Source of the DNA: Blautia pseudococcoides
GTDB lineage: Bacteria > Bacillota > Clostridia > Lachnospirales > Lachnospiraceae
DNA length: 64,000 nt
Assembly (NCBI RefSeq): GCF_001689125.2
Contig: NZ_CP015405.2
Span: forward strand, 4,366,501 to 4,430,500
Direction: 5' to 3'
Of this stretch, positions 34,366 to 42,634 are shown one piece after another. Both the position numbers and the translations under genes were made by a program. Within the stretch, counting starts at the first letter, position 1, and each line of letters begins with the position of its first letter. The notes under the pieces are model-generated. The model was given only the letters and a program-made list of their open reading frames with translations, did not search any database and was not told the origin of the DNA.

Positions 34366-35136
34366 ATGCATGCACAGGATTTATTTGATATCAGCGGAAA
34401 AAAGGCTATTGTGACAGGCGGGACCAGAGGCCTGGGCTATGGAATGGCAGAAGGATATATGGAGGCAGGCTGCGAGGTGGTGATCGTGGGAACCTCTGAC
34501 AGTGTATACCGGGTGGCCGGGGAGTTTAAGGACCGGGGATTCAAATGTCATGGCGTCAAGGGAAACCTGGGGGACAGGCAGGATATTTACCGTGTTTTCC
34601 GTGAGTGCCTGGAGAAGCTGGGCGGTGAGGTGGATATTCTCCTCACGGCTCACGGGATCCAGAGGCGTCACAGCGCGGAAGAATTTCCCATGGAAGAGTG
34701 GGATGAGGTCATTGGTGTGAACCTGACCAGTATCTTCATCCTCTGCCAGGAGTCTGCAAAGGTGATGCTGAAAAAGGGATATGGCAAGATCATCAATATC
34801 GCGTCCATGAATTCTTTCTTCGGCGGACAGACCATACCGGCATACGCGGCGTCAAAAGGCGGTGTGGCACAGCTTACCAAGGAACTGACCAATGACTGGC
34901 TGGCAAGAGGGATCAATGTAAATGCCATTGCACCGGGCTATATGGCTACTGAGATGAACAAGGCGCTCATGGACCCGGAGAATCCCAGGTTTGCATCTAT
35001 ATCTGAGAGAATCCCGGCACACCGCTGGGGAACCGGTGATGACATGAAGGGAGCCGCCATCTTTCTGGCCTCCCATGCAAGTGATTATGTGAGCGGTGCG
35101 GTAATTCCGGTAGATGGCGGATATCTGGTGAAATAA
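34366..35136 (+). CDS. SDR-family dehydrogenase, KduD-like
   Basis: A 256-residue short-chain dehydrogenase. NAD(P)-binding TGGTRGLG (17-24), catalytic S147, Y160 and K164 (YAASK), and the C-terminal AIFLASHASDYVSGAVIPVDGGYLV are all present. The stretches HGIQRRHSAEEF and KIINIASMNSFFGGQTIPAY resemble KduD (2-dehydro-3-deoxy-D-gluconate 5-dehydrogenase) and gluconate 5-dehydrogenases. With the dehydratase it likely acts on a keto sugar acid. Translation is probably coupled to the dehydratase, whose stop is 3 bp upstream. No kinase or aldolase to finish the pathway is present in the window. Confidence 0.87.
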   Translation: MHAQDLFDISGKKAIVTGGTRGLGYGMAEGYMEAGCEVVIVGTSDSVYRVAGEFKDRGFKCHGVKGNLGDRQDIYRVFRECLEKLGGEVDILLTAHGIQRRHSAEEFPMEEWDEVIGVNLTSIFILCQESAKVMLKKGYGKIINIASMNSFFGGQTIPAYAASKGGVAQLTKELTNDWLARGINVNAIAPGYMATEMNKALMDPENPRFASISERIPAHRWGTGDDMKGAAIFLASHASDYVSGAVIPVDGGYLVK

Positions 35137-35247
35137 CAAAAAGACAGCCATCCTATTCCTCAACAGGGCGCAGGAGGGCTGCCCGCCCGCATGGGCCTTG
35201 GCGTGAGCTTGAACAGGCCGCCAATGGTTAAAAAATTTAAAAAATCC

Positions 35248-35275
35248 TTGCTTTTTTTCATATAAAGTGTATAAT
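35248..35275 (+). promoter_or_regulatory. Promoter of the metK leader
   Basis: TTGCTT (35248-35253), a 16-nt spacer and TATAAT (35270-35275). Confidence 0.7.
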
Positions 35276-35312
35276 ACGACGTGAAAGTCAAGTAAAACAA
35301 TATAATATCGTA

Positions 35313-35434
35313 CCCCTTATTCAGAGTGATGGAGATACATAGGATCTGTGAAGTCACGGCAACCCCTTACAAAAGGAAGGTGCCAACCTGAGCGAAGTAG
35401 TCGAACAATAAGAGGATTCATTTATGCAAGATAT
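35313..35434 (+). ncRNA. SAM-I (S-box) riboswitch upstream of metK
   Basis: The P1 arms CCCCTTATT (about 35313) and AATAAGAGG (35406-35414) enclose the S-box core: GTGATGGAG, CACGGCAACC, then AAGGTGCCAACCTGAGC. S-box RNAs bind S-adenosylmethionine and then favour the downstream terminator, lowering synthesis of the SAM-making enzyme. The sequence between metK and the SDR gene before 35240 holds nothing recognised. Confidence 0.93.
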
Positions 35435-35461
35435 GGGTCCGCTTATGCGGGCCTTTTTTTG
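35435..35461 (+). terminator. Riboswitch-controlled terminator before metK
   Basis: GGTCCGC-ttat-GCGGGCC (35436-35442 / 35447-35453) is followed by seven T. Confidence 0.92.
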
Positions 35462-35569
35462 TTCTGCTGGGTGGTTTTAAAGCGGGACGAAAGTTTATAT
35501 CTCTGTCAGAGTATGTCACTGGCGGTATATGCCGCCGCAGGATAAACAATCTTATAAAAGGAGAAAAAC

Positions 35570-36757
35570 ATGGAAAAAAGATTATTTACTTCCGAATCAG
35601 TAACTGAAGGCCATCCGGATAAAATGTGCGATGCCATTTCTGATGCCATTTTGGATGCGTTGATGGAAAAAGACCCCATGAGCCGTGTGGCCTGTGAGAC
35701 CTGCACCACAACAGGTATGGTTATGGTAATGGGAGAGATCACGACGAATGCCTATGTAGATATTCCGAAGATCGTAAGGGAAACTGTCCGCGAGATTGGA
35801 TATACCAGAGCGAAATATGGTTTTGATGCTGAAACCTGCGGTGTCATCACTACGATCGATGAGCAGTCTAAGGATATTGCCATGGGTGTGGACAAAGCTC
35901 TTGAGGCAAAGGAAAACAGTATGTCCGAGGCTGAGATCGACGCCATCGGTGCCGGTGACCAGGGTATGATGTATGGATTTGCCTCAGATGAGACAGAGGA
36001 GTTTATGCCGTATCCCATCTCCCTTGCGCATAAATTGTCACGCCAGCTTACAAAGGTAAGAAAAGACGGCACATTGACCTATCTAAGACCGGACGGAAAA
36101 ACACAGGTAACTGTGGAGTATGATGAGAATGACCGCCCTATCCGCCTGGATGCAGTGGTACTTTCCACACAGCATGATCCGGATGTGACCCAGGAACAGA
36201 TTCATGAGGATATTAAAAAATATGTGTTCGATCCCATTCTTCCCGCACATATGGTGGATGGGGAGACAAAGTTCTTCATTAATCCCACAGGACGCTTTGT
36301 GATCGGCGGACCTCATGGGGACAGCGGTCTTACTGGACGTAAGATCATCGTAGATACTTATGGCGGATACGCACGTCACGGCGGCGGAGCATTTTCCGGT
36401 AAGGACTGCACCAAGGTGGACCGTTCCGCAGCATATGCGGCGCGCTATGTGGCTAAGAACATGGTGGCAGCAGGGCTGGCCAGAAAATGTGAGATTCAGC
36501 TTTCCTACGCTATCGGCGTGGCCCATCCCACATCAATCCAGGTGGAGACATTTGGGACAGGAGAACTTTCAGACCAGAAGCTGACGGAGATCGTACGGGA
36601 AAACTTTGATCTAAGGCCAGCGGGAATCATCAAAATGCTGGATCTGAGGCGTCCGATCTACAAGCAGACAGCAGCTTACGGACATTTTGGAAGAAACGAC
36701 TTGGATCTGCCCTGGGAAAGGCTGGATAAGGCAGAGGATTTAAAGAAATATTTATAA
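35570..36757 (+). CDS. metK: S-adenosylmethionine synthetase
   Basis: A 395-residue cytoplasmic enzyme that makes SAM from methionine and ATP. N-terminal [14 protein letters not shown] (substrate His and metal Asp), the hexapeptide-type [12 protein letters not shown] and the P-loop-like [19 protein letters not shown] are intact, and the length is normal. AAAGGAG precedes the ATG. Expression is under the S-box leader just upstream, and a strong shared terminator follows. Confidence 0.96.
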   Translation: MEKRLFTSESVTEGHPDKMCDAISDAILDALMEKDPMSRVACETCTTTGMVMVMGEITTNAYVDIPKIVRETVREIGYTRAKYGFDAETCGVITTIDEQSKDIAMGVDKALEAKENSMSEAEIDAIGAGDQGMMYGFASDETEEFMPYPISLAHKLSRQLTKVRKDGTLTYLRPDGKTQVTVEYDENDRPIRLDAVVLSTQHDPDVTQEQIHEDIKKYVFDPILPAHMVDGETKFFINPTGRFVIGGPHGDSGLTGRKIIVDTYGGYARHGGGAFSGKDCTKVDRSAAYAARYVAKNMVAAGLARKCEIQLSYAIGVAHPTSIQVETFGTGELSDQKLTEIVRENFDLRPAGIIKMLDLRRPIYKQTAAYGHFGRNDLDLPWERLDKAEDLKKYL

Positions 36758-36803
36758 GAAATCATAGAAAGTACCCCCCACGGACCTTCTATGGTCATGT
36801 ATG

Positions 36804-36848
36804 AAAAGGTTCCGCATTCACTGTACAGATGAATGCGGAACCTTTTTT
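36804..36848. terminator. Bidirectional terminator between metK and the XRE gene
   Basis: A long stem AAAAGGTTCCGCATTCA / TGAATGCGGAACCTTTT (36804-36820 / 36830-36846) with A- and T-runs on both sides serves both converging genes. The XRE stop codon touches it. Confidence 0.92.
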
Positions 36849-37092
36849 ACTGTTGCTGCTGTTCCCGGAAATTGAACAGGTCTCTGGGCTGGATGTCCAG
36901 GGCATCTGCAATATCAAACAGACTTTCCAGGGAAAGGGATGTTTTGATCCTGGGAGCCTCGATATTACTGATATGGGTCCGGCTCAGGCCTACGGCATTT
37001 GCTAGCTGTAATTGTGTGAGCCCTTTCAGTTTCCGGTAATACGATATAGTCAGTCCCAGTTCCCGGAACTGTCGTTCTCTTTTCTCGTCCAT
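36847..37092 (-). CDS. XRE-family HTH regulator, small
   Basis: An 81-residue protein made of little more than one Cro/C1-type HTH (LGLTISYYRKLKGLTQLQLANAVGLSRTHISNIEAPRIKTSLSLESLFDIADALDI). The tail is NFREQQQQ. The ATG follows AAGGAGA by about 10 nt. It may regulate itself or the neighbouring ATPase gene, which is read in the same direction from further upstream; a target is not evident. Confidence 0.87.
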   Translation of the reverse strand: MDEKRERQFRELGLTISYYRKLKGLTQLQLANAVGLSRTHISNIEAPRIKTSLSLESLFDIADALDIQPRDLFNFREQQQQ

Positions 37093-37207
37093 GACTGCCG
37101 TGTCTCCTTTTTTCTTTTAAGTATATCCAAAAGGAAACTTGATAAAAACGAACTGATAATTAACATTTGTAAAACGGCAGTTATCATGTGCACCTATTTT
37201 GCTAAAT

Positions 37208-38602
37208 TTAGCAGATAGCAGGTGTGCAGATCGCGGCATCCGCGCAGGTACACATCTGTTCCAGAGTGAAGACCTTTACAGTGTCCCCGTAGATAGTTTC
37301 CATGCCTGAGACAAAGTCCGATTTGGCAAAAAGATAATACCAGATTGTACTGTGCGGAAAAAGGCTGGCATGTTTCTGAAGACTCTGCAGGCCCTCCAGG
37401 TCGATCCATTCATCTGTCCAGAAGCAGTCACCAAGCAATATATTGCTGTCGTCAGCGGCGGCAATAGGTACATACTCTGTACGCTTTCTGGTTGGGTGCT
37501 GTCCCCACCAGCTTCCTGCATGGTTAAAAGGAAACGGAGCCTGGCCGAGGCTGCTTATCAGATCCAGATATTGTCTGCAGATATCTTCAAATGTTTCTCT
37601 AGAGTAGCGGTCCAGGGAAGGAAGGATTTCCTTGTCAAATACCTCTCTTCCGCATCCCATTTCAATGGCACTCCGGTGCGGGGCAGCAAAAGTATACCAG
37701 AAACGAAATACGCCGTCAGAGGTCCGGTAGAGTGTCCTGCGGCTTCCGGCTTCCTCAGTGACGGGAATTATCTTATCCACCAGACCAAGTAGATCCAATG
37801 TGTTCATAAGGCTTCCCGCAGCGCTGGGAGTCAGTTCTGTGCGCTCACAGATTTCATGCAGTTTCCGCCTTTGGGCGCCCAGGCACAAAAGGGCAGAGTG
37901 CGCCAGTTCCGGTTCGGACAGATGCACCTTTAAAAATTTGGCGGGGCGGCGGTAAAAAGCGCCTTCCTCTGTGAAGAACAATTGATACAGGTTTTCCTGA
38001 AAAGGTTTATCGTTGATGAAATAGGCCAGATAGCCGGGAACCCCTCCTGTTATGCCGAAGATCCAGATTTGCTGTTCCACGGGGAGATGGCGGAAAAGCT
38101 GGCGTGTCTCGAAAAAGGTAAAGGGTTTCAGTAGCAGAGGATTGGCGGTCTGGGTGTGTTCTTTTTCGTAAAGAGATGCAGGTTTACATAAGATAATAAA
38201 AAGCCGGGAGTTTTTCCACTCTTTTGTCATATAGGACTGGATCAATGTGGAAAGTCTTCTGTTTTTATTGATCAGATGTGGATAATCGTCAATAATAAAT
38301 AGGAGAGAGTCTTCCCTGGAGGATTTTCCAATGGTGCGGAAAAGTTCGGCGAATCTTTTGGCTGCCTTTAGTTTTTCTAATGGGCCCAGCACGCGGAGGG
38401 CCTCCTTTTTTAATGCCAGAAAGTTTTCATTGTCCGTGGTCTCCAGGGGCTTAAAGTACAAAGTCCGCTTGCCGGCAGAAAATTGTCTGAGAAGGGTAGT
38501 CTTTCCCATACCGGAATCACAGTAGATGGCTGCAGACTGAAAACAGTTCTGCCCATACAGTTCATTTAATTTTGCAAGATGGTTATCTTTATCTAAAAAC
38601 AT
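37208..38602 (-). CDS. AAA ATPase of the archaeal-type/DUF234 family
   Basis: A 464-residue cytoplasmic P-loop ATPase. Walker A DSGMGKTTLL (about 29-38) and Walker B LLFIIDDYP (about 100-108) are clear. A winged-helix region follows (about 235-275, LHEICERTELTPSAAGSLMNTLDLLGLV), then a DUF234 C-terminal nuclease-like domain (about 320-455, WWGQHPTRKRTEYVPIAA). In this family the C-terminal domain resembles restriction endonucleases, and roles in defence or mobile-element biology are suspected but unproven. It stands alone with no partner toxin or nuclease gene. Confidence 0.8.
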   Translation of the reverse strand: MFLDKDNHLAKLNELYGQNCFQSAAIYCDSGMGKTTLLRQFSAGKRTLYFKPLETTDNENFLALKKEALRVLGPLEKLKAAKRFAELFRTIGKSSREDSLLFIIDDYPHLINKNRRLSTLIQSYMTKEWKNSRLFIILCKPASLYEKEHTQTANPLLLKPFTFFETRQLFRHLPVEQQIWIFGITGGVPGYLAYFINDKPFQENLYQLFFTEEGAFYRRPAKFLKVHLSEPELAHSALLCLGAQRRKLHEICERTELTPSAAGSLMNTLDLLGLVDKIIPVTEEAGSRRTLYRTSDGVFRFWYTFAAPHRSAIEMGCGREVFDKEILPSLDRYSRETFEDICRQYLDLISSLGQAPFPFNHAGSWWGQHPTRKRTEYVPIAAADDSNILLGDCFWTDEWIDLEGLQSLQKHASLFPHSTIWYYLFAKSDFVSGMETIYGDTVKVFTLEQMCTCADAAICTPAIC

Positions 38603-38755
38603 AATTTCTCCTCGGTAAAATCTGCGGGTTGGCCCCGGTAACTGTTTGTTTATATTTTAGAAGGTGTTTCAGGTAAAGTCAAAGCATTTTGTAAGGTTTT
38701 TTATAGAAAGTTTAGATTTGATTCACTTTTGTTTAGAAGAAAATGTGTAAAATTA

Positions 38756-38764
38756 TGCTATAAT
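38756..38764 (+). promoter_or_regulatory. Extended -10 promoter of the two-component system
   Basis: TGC-TATAAT (38756-38764), an extended -10 without a clear -35, about 94 bp before the kinase start. Confidence 0.55.
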
Positions 38765-38857
38765 ATTTACCAGAAGACATTATGCCCGTTTCAGAGCATT
38801 TGTATTAGAGCCTGTTTGACTGAAAAAGCATTAACAAGGGCAGAAAGGTACTGGAAT

Positions 38858-40354
38858 ATGAAATTAAAGACAAGAATTATCGTTTCTTTCTTCATCATCA
38901 TACTGGAGCCGCTGCTGTTTACCGGTGTGGCGTTCTGGGGATTCAGCCAGTATCAGCTCAAGGCCATAGAGAAGCAGTATGGAATTGAGAATGCCACATA
39001 TGAAAGCCTGACCAACACGGCGGAAGTGATCAACAGCATGACCAGCGGTGCCATTGGCCGGTTGTCAGAGGCAGCCAAGGAATCACCCAAGGATCTGGAA
39101 AATATTGAATATCTGGATTCAGTAAATAAGGAATTGGAGCAGGTCCACTCCTATCTTATTGTCCGGGAAGATGATAAGATAAGATATATAGGATGTGATC
39201 CTTACCCCTCGGAGCTTATCAGCAGGCTGCCGGATTACAAGGAGGACAGCGGTGACAGCAGCGACGGATTTTATCTGGGCGGCAAGATAAAGGCGCTGGT
39301 CAAGCAGATTGATTTTGAGACCAGTGAGCACGGGAAAGGCAGCCTTTTTGTGGTATCCAGTGTGTTTAAGACGCTGCCGCAGATAGAGGAGCTGATTCGG
39401 AATATGCTGGCGGCCGTGGTGATAATCCTTACTGTTACAGCACTGGGACTTACCTGGTGGATATACCGGGGTGTAATTTCTCCTCTTGATAAACTGCGGA
39501 CAGCCACGCAGAAGATCAAGGAGGGGAACCTGGATTTCTCCATTGCCAGCGAGGGTGTCAATGAAATATCCGACTTGTGCCAGGATTTTGAAGCCATGCG
39601 CCAGAGGCTGAAAGAAAATGCGGAGGAGAAGCTGGAATTTGACAAGGATAATAAGGAACTGATCAGCAACATTTCCCATGATCTGAAGACACCGATCACA
39701 GCCATCAAAGGATATGTGGAAGGGATTATGGATGGTGTGGCAAATACACCGGAAAAGATGGACAGATATATCCATACAATCTATAATAAGGCTAATGACA
39801 TGGACAGGCTGATCAATGAGCTGACTTTTTATTCCAAGATGGATACCAACAGAATCCCCTATACATTCAACAAGATTTCTGTTACAGAATTTTTTGATGA
39901 CTGTGCGGAGGAGCTGGATTCTGAACTGGAGTCTAAGTCTGTACAGTTCCAGTATTCCAATTATGTGGGAACTGAGGTGCTTGTCATTGCCGATGCGGAG
40001 CAGATTAAGAGGGTTATAAACAATATTGTGAGCAACTCCCTCAAATACATGGACAGCAGCAGAGAGCGGAGGATCAACCTGCGGGTGAAGGACGTAGGTG
40101 ATTTTGTCCAAGTGGAGATTGAGGACAACGGAAAAGGAATTGCAGCCAAAGACCTGCCCAATATTTTTGACAGGTTTTACCGCACAGACGCTTCCAGGAA
40201 TTCTTCCAAGGGAGGAAGCGGAATTGGCCTTTCCATAGTCAAGAAGGTTATGGAGGACCATGGCGGCAAAGTCTGGGCAACCAGCAAGGAGAATATTGGA
40301 ACGGTAATGTACTTCGTTCTTAGAAAATACCAGGAGGTACCGATTAATGAGTAA
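38858..40354 (+). CDS. Membrane sensor histidine kinase
   Basis: A 498-residue kinase. TM1 (about 8-28), an extracellular sensor of about 150 residues, TM2 (about 185-205), HAMP (about 206-260), HisKA with H274 in NISHDLKTPITAIKGY, and an HATPase domain with N, G1 (DNGKGI), F and G2 (GSGIGLSIVKKV) boxes. The ATG at 38858 follows AGAAAGG and directly precedes TM1; the longer open frame upstream lacks support. It overlaps the response regulator by 8 bp. Kinase-first order is less common than regulator-first. The stimulus is unknown. Confidence 0.9.
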   Translation: MKLKTRIIVSFFIIILEPLLFTGVAFWGFSQYQLKAIEKQYGIENATYESLTNTAEVINSMTSGAIGRLSEAAKESPKDLENIEYLDSVNKELEQVHSYLIVREDDKIRYIGCDPYPSELISRLPDYKEDSGDSSDGFYLGGKIKALVKQIDFETSEHGKGSLFVVSSVFKTLPQIEELIRNMLAAVVIILTVTALGLTWWIYRGVISPLDKLRTATQKIKEGNLDFSIASEGVNEISDLCQDFEAMRQRLKENAEEKLEFDKDNKELISNISHDLKTPITAIKGYVEGIMDGVANTPEKMDRYIHTIYNKANDMDRLINELTFYSKMDTNRIPYTFNKISVTEFFDDCAEELDSELESKSVQFQYSNYVGTEVLVIADAEQIKRVINNIVSNSLKYMDSSRERRINLRVKDVGDFVQVEIEDNGKGIAAKDLPNIFDRFYRTDASRNSSKGGSGIGLSIVKKVMEDHGGKVWATSKENIGTVMYFVLRKYQEVPINE

Positions 40355-41036
40355 GATATTAATTATTGAAGACGAGGAGGCAATAGCCGACCTTGAGAAG
40401 GATTATCTGGAGCTGAGCGGCTTCGAGGTGGAGATTGAGCACCGGGGGGACGTGGGACTGAAAAAAGCCCTGGAAGGCAGTTATGACCTGTTTATCCTGG
40501 ATTTGATGCTGCCGGAAGTGGACGGTTTTGAAATCTGCCGTGAGATCAGGAATGTAAAGAATAATCCGGTCATTATGGTGTCCGCCAAAAAGGACGATAT
40601 AGATAAGATCCGCGGTCTGGGTCTGGGTGCAGACGACTATATGACAAAGCCATTCAGCCCAAGTGAGCTGGTGGCCAGGGTAAAGGCCCATCTGGCCAGA
40701 TATGAGAGACTTATAGGGACCGGTGTGCAGGAGAACGATATCATCGAGATCCGTGGCCTAAAGATTGATAAGACGGCGAGGCGTGTGTGGATCAACGGTG
40801 AGGAGAAGAATTTTACCACCAAAGAGTTTGATCTGCTCACCTTCCTGGCACAGAACCCCAACAGGGTGTTCACAAAGGACGAACTGTTCAAGGAGATATG
40901 GGCCATGGAGTCCATCGGAGATATTGCAACCGTGACGGTGCATATTAAGAAGATCCGTGAGAAGATTGAATTTAATACAGCGAAACCACAGTATATTGAG
41001 ACCATATGGGGTGTGGGGTATCGCTTTAAGGTTTAA
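40347..41036 (+). CDS. OmpR/PhoB-family response regulator
   Basis: A 229-residue partner of the preceding kinase. The receiver domain (1-118) has the acidic pair E8-D9, the phosphoacceptor D52 (ILDLMLP), the Ser/Thr position in VSAKK and the invariant Lys in TKPFSP. The winged-helix DNA-binding domain (about 135-228) ends IETIWGVGYRFKV, the standard PhoB-type terminus. AGGAGG lies upstream within the kinase gene. Targets are not visible, though the operon starting at 41274 is the next gene downstream. Confidence 0.94.
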   Translation: MSKILIIEDEEAIADLEKDYLELSGFEVEIEHRGDVGLKKALEGSYDLFILDLMLPEVDGFEICREIRNVKNNPVIMVSAKKDDIDKIRGLGLGADDYMTKPFSPSELVARVKAHLARYERLIGTGVQENDIIEIRGLKIDKTARRVWINGEEKNFTTKEFDLLTFLAQNPNRVFTKDELFKEIWAMESIGDIATVTVHIKKIREKIEFNTAKPQYIETIWGVGYRFKV

Positions 41037-41226
41037 AGATACAGAGGCCGGTACAACGGGAACAGATGCATTCATAGGGGGGATCCTGTGGATGCATTTT
41101 GTTTACTGTTTACAGTCTTATGGTATTAAAATTAGACTGATTCACAAAATCCTTGACTTTCTCTGTGAAAACATGGAAAATAAAAATATAAACCAAATAT
41201 AAGTATAAATGAAATACAAAATCTTG

Positions 41227-41258
41227 AGACAGCATATCAAAGGGCTGTCTTTTTTTTT
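41227..41258 (+). terminator. Intrinsic terminator directly before the five-gene operon
   Basis: AGACAGC / GCTGTCT (41227-41233 / 41244-41250) is followed by nine T. The ribosome site of the first operon gene begins 3 bp later (41262). It may end the two-component transcript or act as an attenuator for the operon. Confidence 0.8.
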
Positions 41259-41273
41259 ACGGGGAGGGTTGGG

Positions 41274-42620
41274 ATGAAGGTATATTTAATAGGGATGGCT
41301 GCTATGCAGACGCTCCACGCTCCGGGTATGTTGACGGTTTTGAATCAGGAGAAAGTGGCATTCAGACAGAAGATCCCGGCAGTGGTGTTACTGGAAAGGG
41401 CGGCACAGACCGCGGAGAATGACCCGGGGCTTCCAACAGGGCAGCTGGATATATTTCTTAGTGACGAAATAGAGAGATTGGGTATAGACCCCAAAACAGG
41501 GAGAGACGCAAACGCTGCCTTTTCTCTTGATCTTCTCATACGAACAAGGGAACGGCTGCACAGGTATATAGAATCAGATCTCATCAGATGGAGGCCCCAC
41601 ATAGCGTCTGAACTTGCAGCGGCCCGTTTCCATCTTATAAAAATATTCAGGGAGCCTCAGCAGAGATTGTGGATGGCCTGGGAGGAAGACCTGTTTTATG
41701 AATATACGGCAGCAGCATGTATGAGAGCCAGCCATATGACTAACAGCGATGAGAACCTGTTTGTGGTTCTGGCGCCGGAATTCATGCTTGCTGACTGGCC
41801 CAGGGGCGGAGGAGAGCCGGTTTATTTTGAAGTGGCAAGGGATTTTCTTTCCGGGAGTTGTCTGTACGGGACGCTCAATCTGCGTAGGAACGGCCATCCC
41901 AGAGTGTGCTTAAAGGATTTACAGCAGGGATTCAGACCCTTCCGCCGCCAAAACCAGGTAAAGATACTCCAAGTGCCGGGGACCATTATATGGATGCAGG
42001 ATGAGTTGACTCCGGCAGGTTTTAGAGTCATTTATTACAATACGGCCCCTGTATTCTGGGAAAACAAATGTTGGTTTGCCTGGGATAAACAGACGATTTC
42101 AGACGAGGATGGACCCTGCTCTATGCAGGCACACAGACATATGGTCACCATATCTTCTCCGGGTGAAGATCTTCCGCTGCCTGAGAGGTGCCAGGTCAGT
42201 ACACTTACCTCTCTTGTTGTGGAAAGGCCCCCATTCATGGCTGTCACTCCGGTTTTTGAAATCTTTCCTTTTGGTCACAGGTTTACCGCAGGGCTATCCA
42301 TATGTAAAGATGCCGGTAGACCCGATATTTTGGGTCTGAAAGATGTGGATATACATATCACAATTGGTTATGGGGTCAATTTTGAACCGGAAAAGCCCGG
42401 AAGGGTACGCGCTTCCCAGCTTTATCTTTTTTGTGACAAAGACTCCATTGTGAGTATTCTCGATATACATGATGACCGCCTGTGGGGAGGCCCTGCTCCT
42501 CATAGATGGACTGCGATGATACCGGCTGTGCTAGTGGAGCGCAGGGATGAGGCAGACCAAAATGCAGATGGAAATATGTACATTTGCAGCCATGTAGGTG
42601 AACTGAAAGAACATGACTGA
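41274..42620 (+). CDS. Divergent nitrilase-fold (carbon-nitrogen hydrolase-like) protein
   Basis: A 448-residue protein, not a recognised named family. Residues 160-380 fit the nitrilase pattern: E169 in FVVLAPEFML, PGTIIW, YYNTAPVFWENKCWFAWDK with K272, and C344 in GLSICKDAGRP. This gives the Glu-Lys-Cys triad in the right order, with longer spacings than usual. The first 160 residues are an extra, largely helical part. No signal peptide or membrane span. GGGAGG lies 6 nt before the ATG, and the next gene starts 14 bp after its stop. It is likely the enzymatic member of the operon; an amide, nitrile or acyl substrate is unknown. Confidence 0.65.
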   Translation: MKVYLIGMAAMQTLHAPGMLTVLNQEKVAFRQKIPAVVLLERAAQTAENDPGLPTGQLDIFLSDEIERLGIDPKTGRDANAAFSLDLLIRTRERLHRYIESDLIRWRPHIASELAAARFHLIKIFREPQQRLWMAWEEDLFYEYTAAACMRASHMTNSDENLFVVLAPEFMLADWPRGGGEPVYFEVARDFLSGSCLYGTLNLRRNGHPRVCLKDLQQGFRPFRRQNQVKILQVPGTIIWMQDELTPAGFRVIYYNTAPVFWENKCWFAWDKQTISDEDGPCSMQAHRHMVTISSPGEDLPLPERCQVSTLTSLVVERPPFMAVTPVFEIFPFGHRFTAGLSICKDAGRPDILGLKDVDIHITIGYGVNFEPEKPGRVRASQLYLFCDKDSIVSILDIHDDRLWGGPAPHRWTAMIPAVLVERRDEADQNADGNMYICSHVGELKEHD

Positions 42621-42634
42621 AGGAGGCATGTCTT

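Noticed and set aside
37208..38602. Defence island around the DUF234 ATPase
   Set aside because: The family is sometimes linked to defence, but the neighbours are metK, a small regulator and a two-component system; no nuclease, methylase or toxin partner is seen.
39119..40261. A 380-residue open frame on the minus strand
   Set aside because: It is a shadow of the histidine kinase, whose HAMP, HisKA and HATPase boxes are intact on the plus strand.
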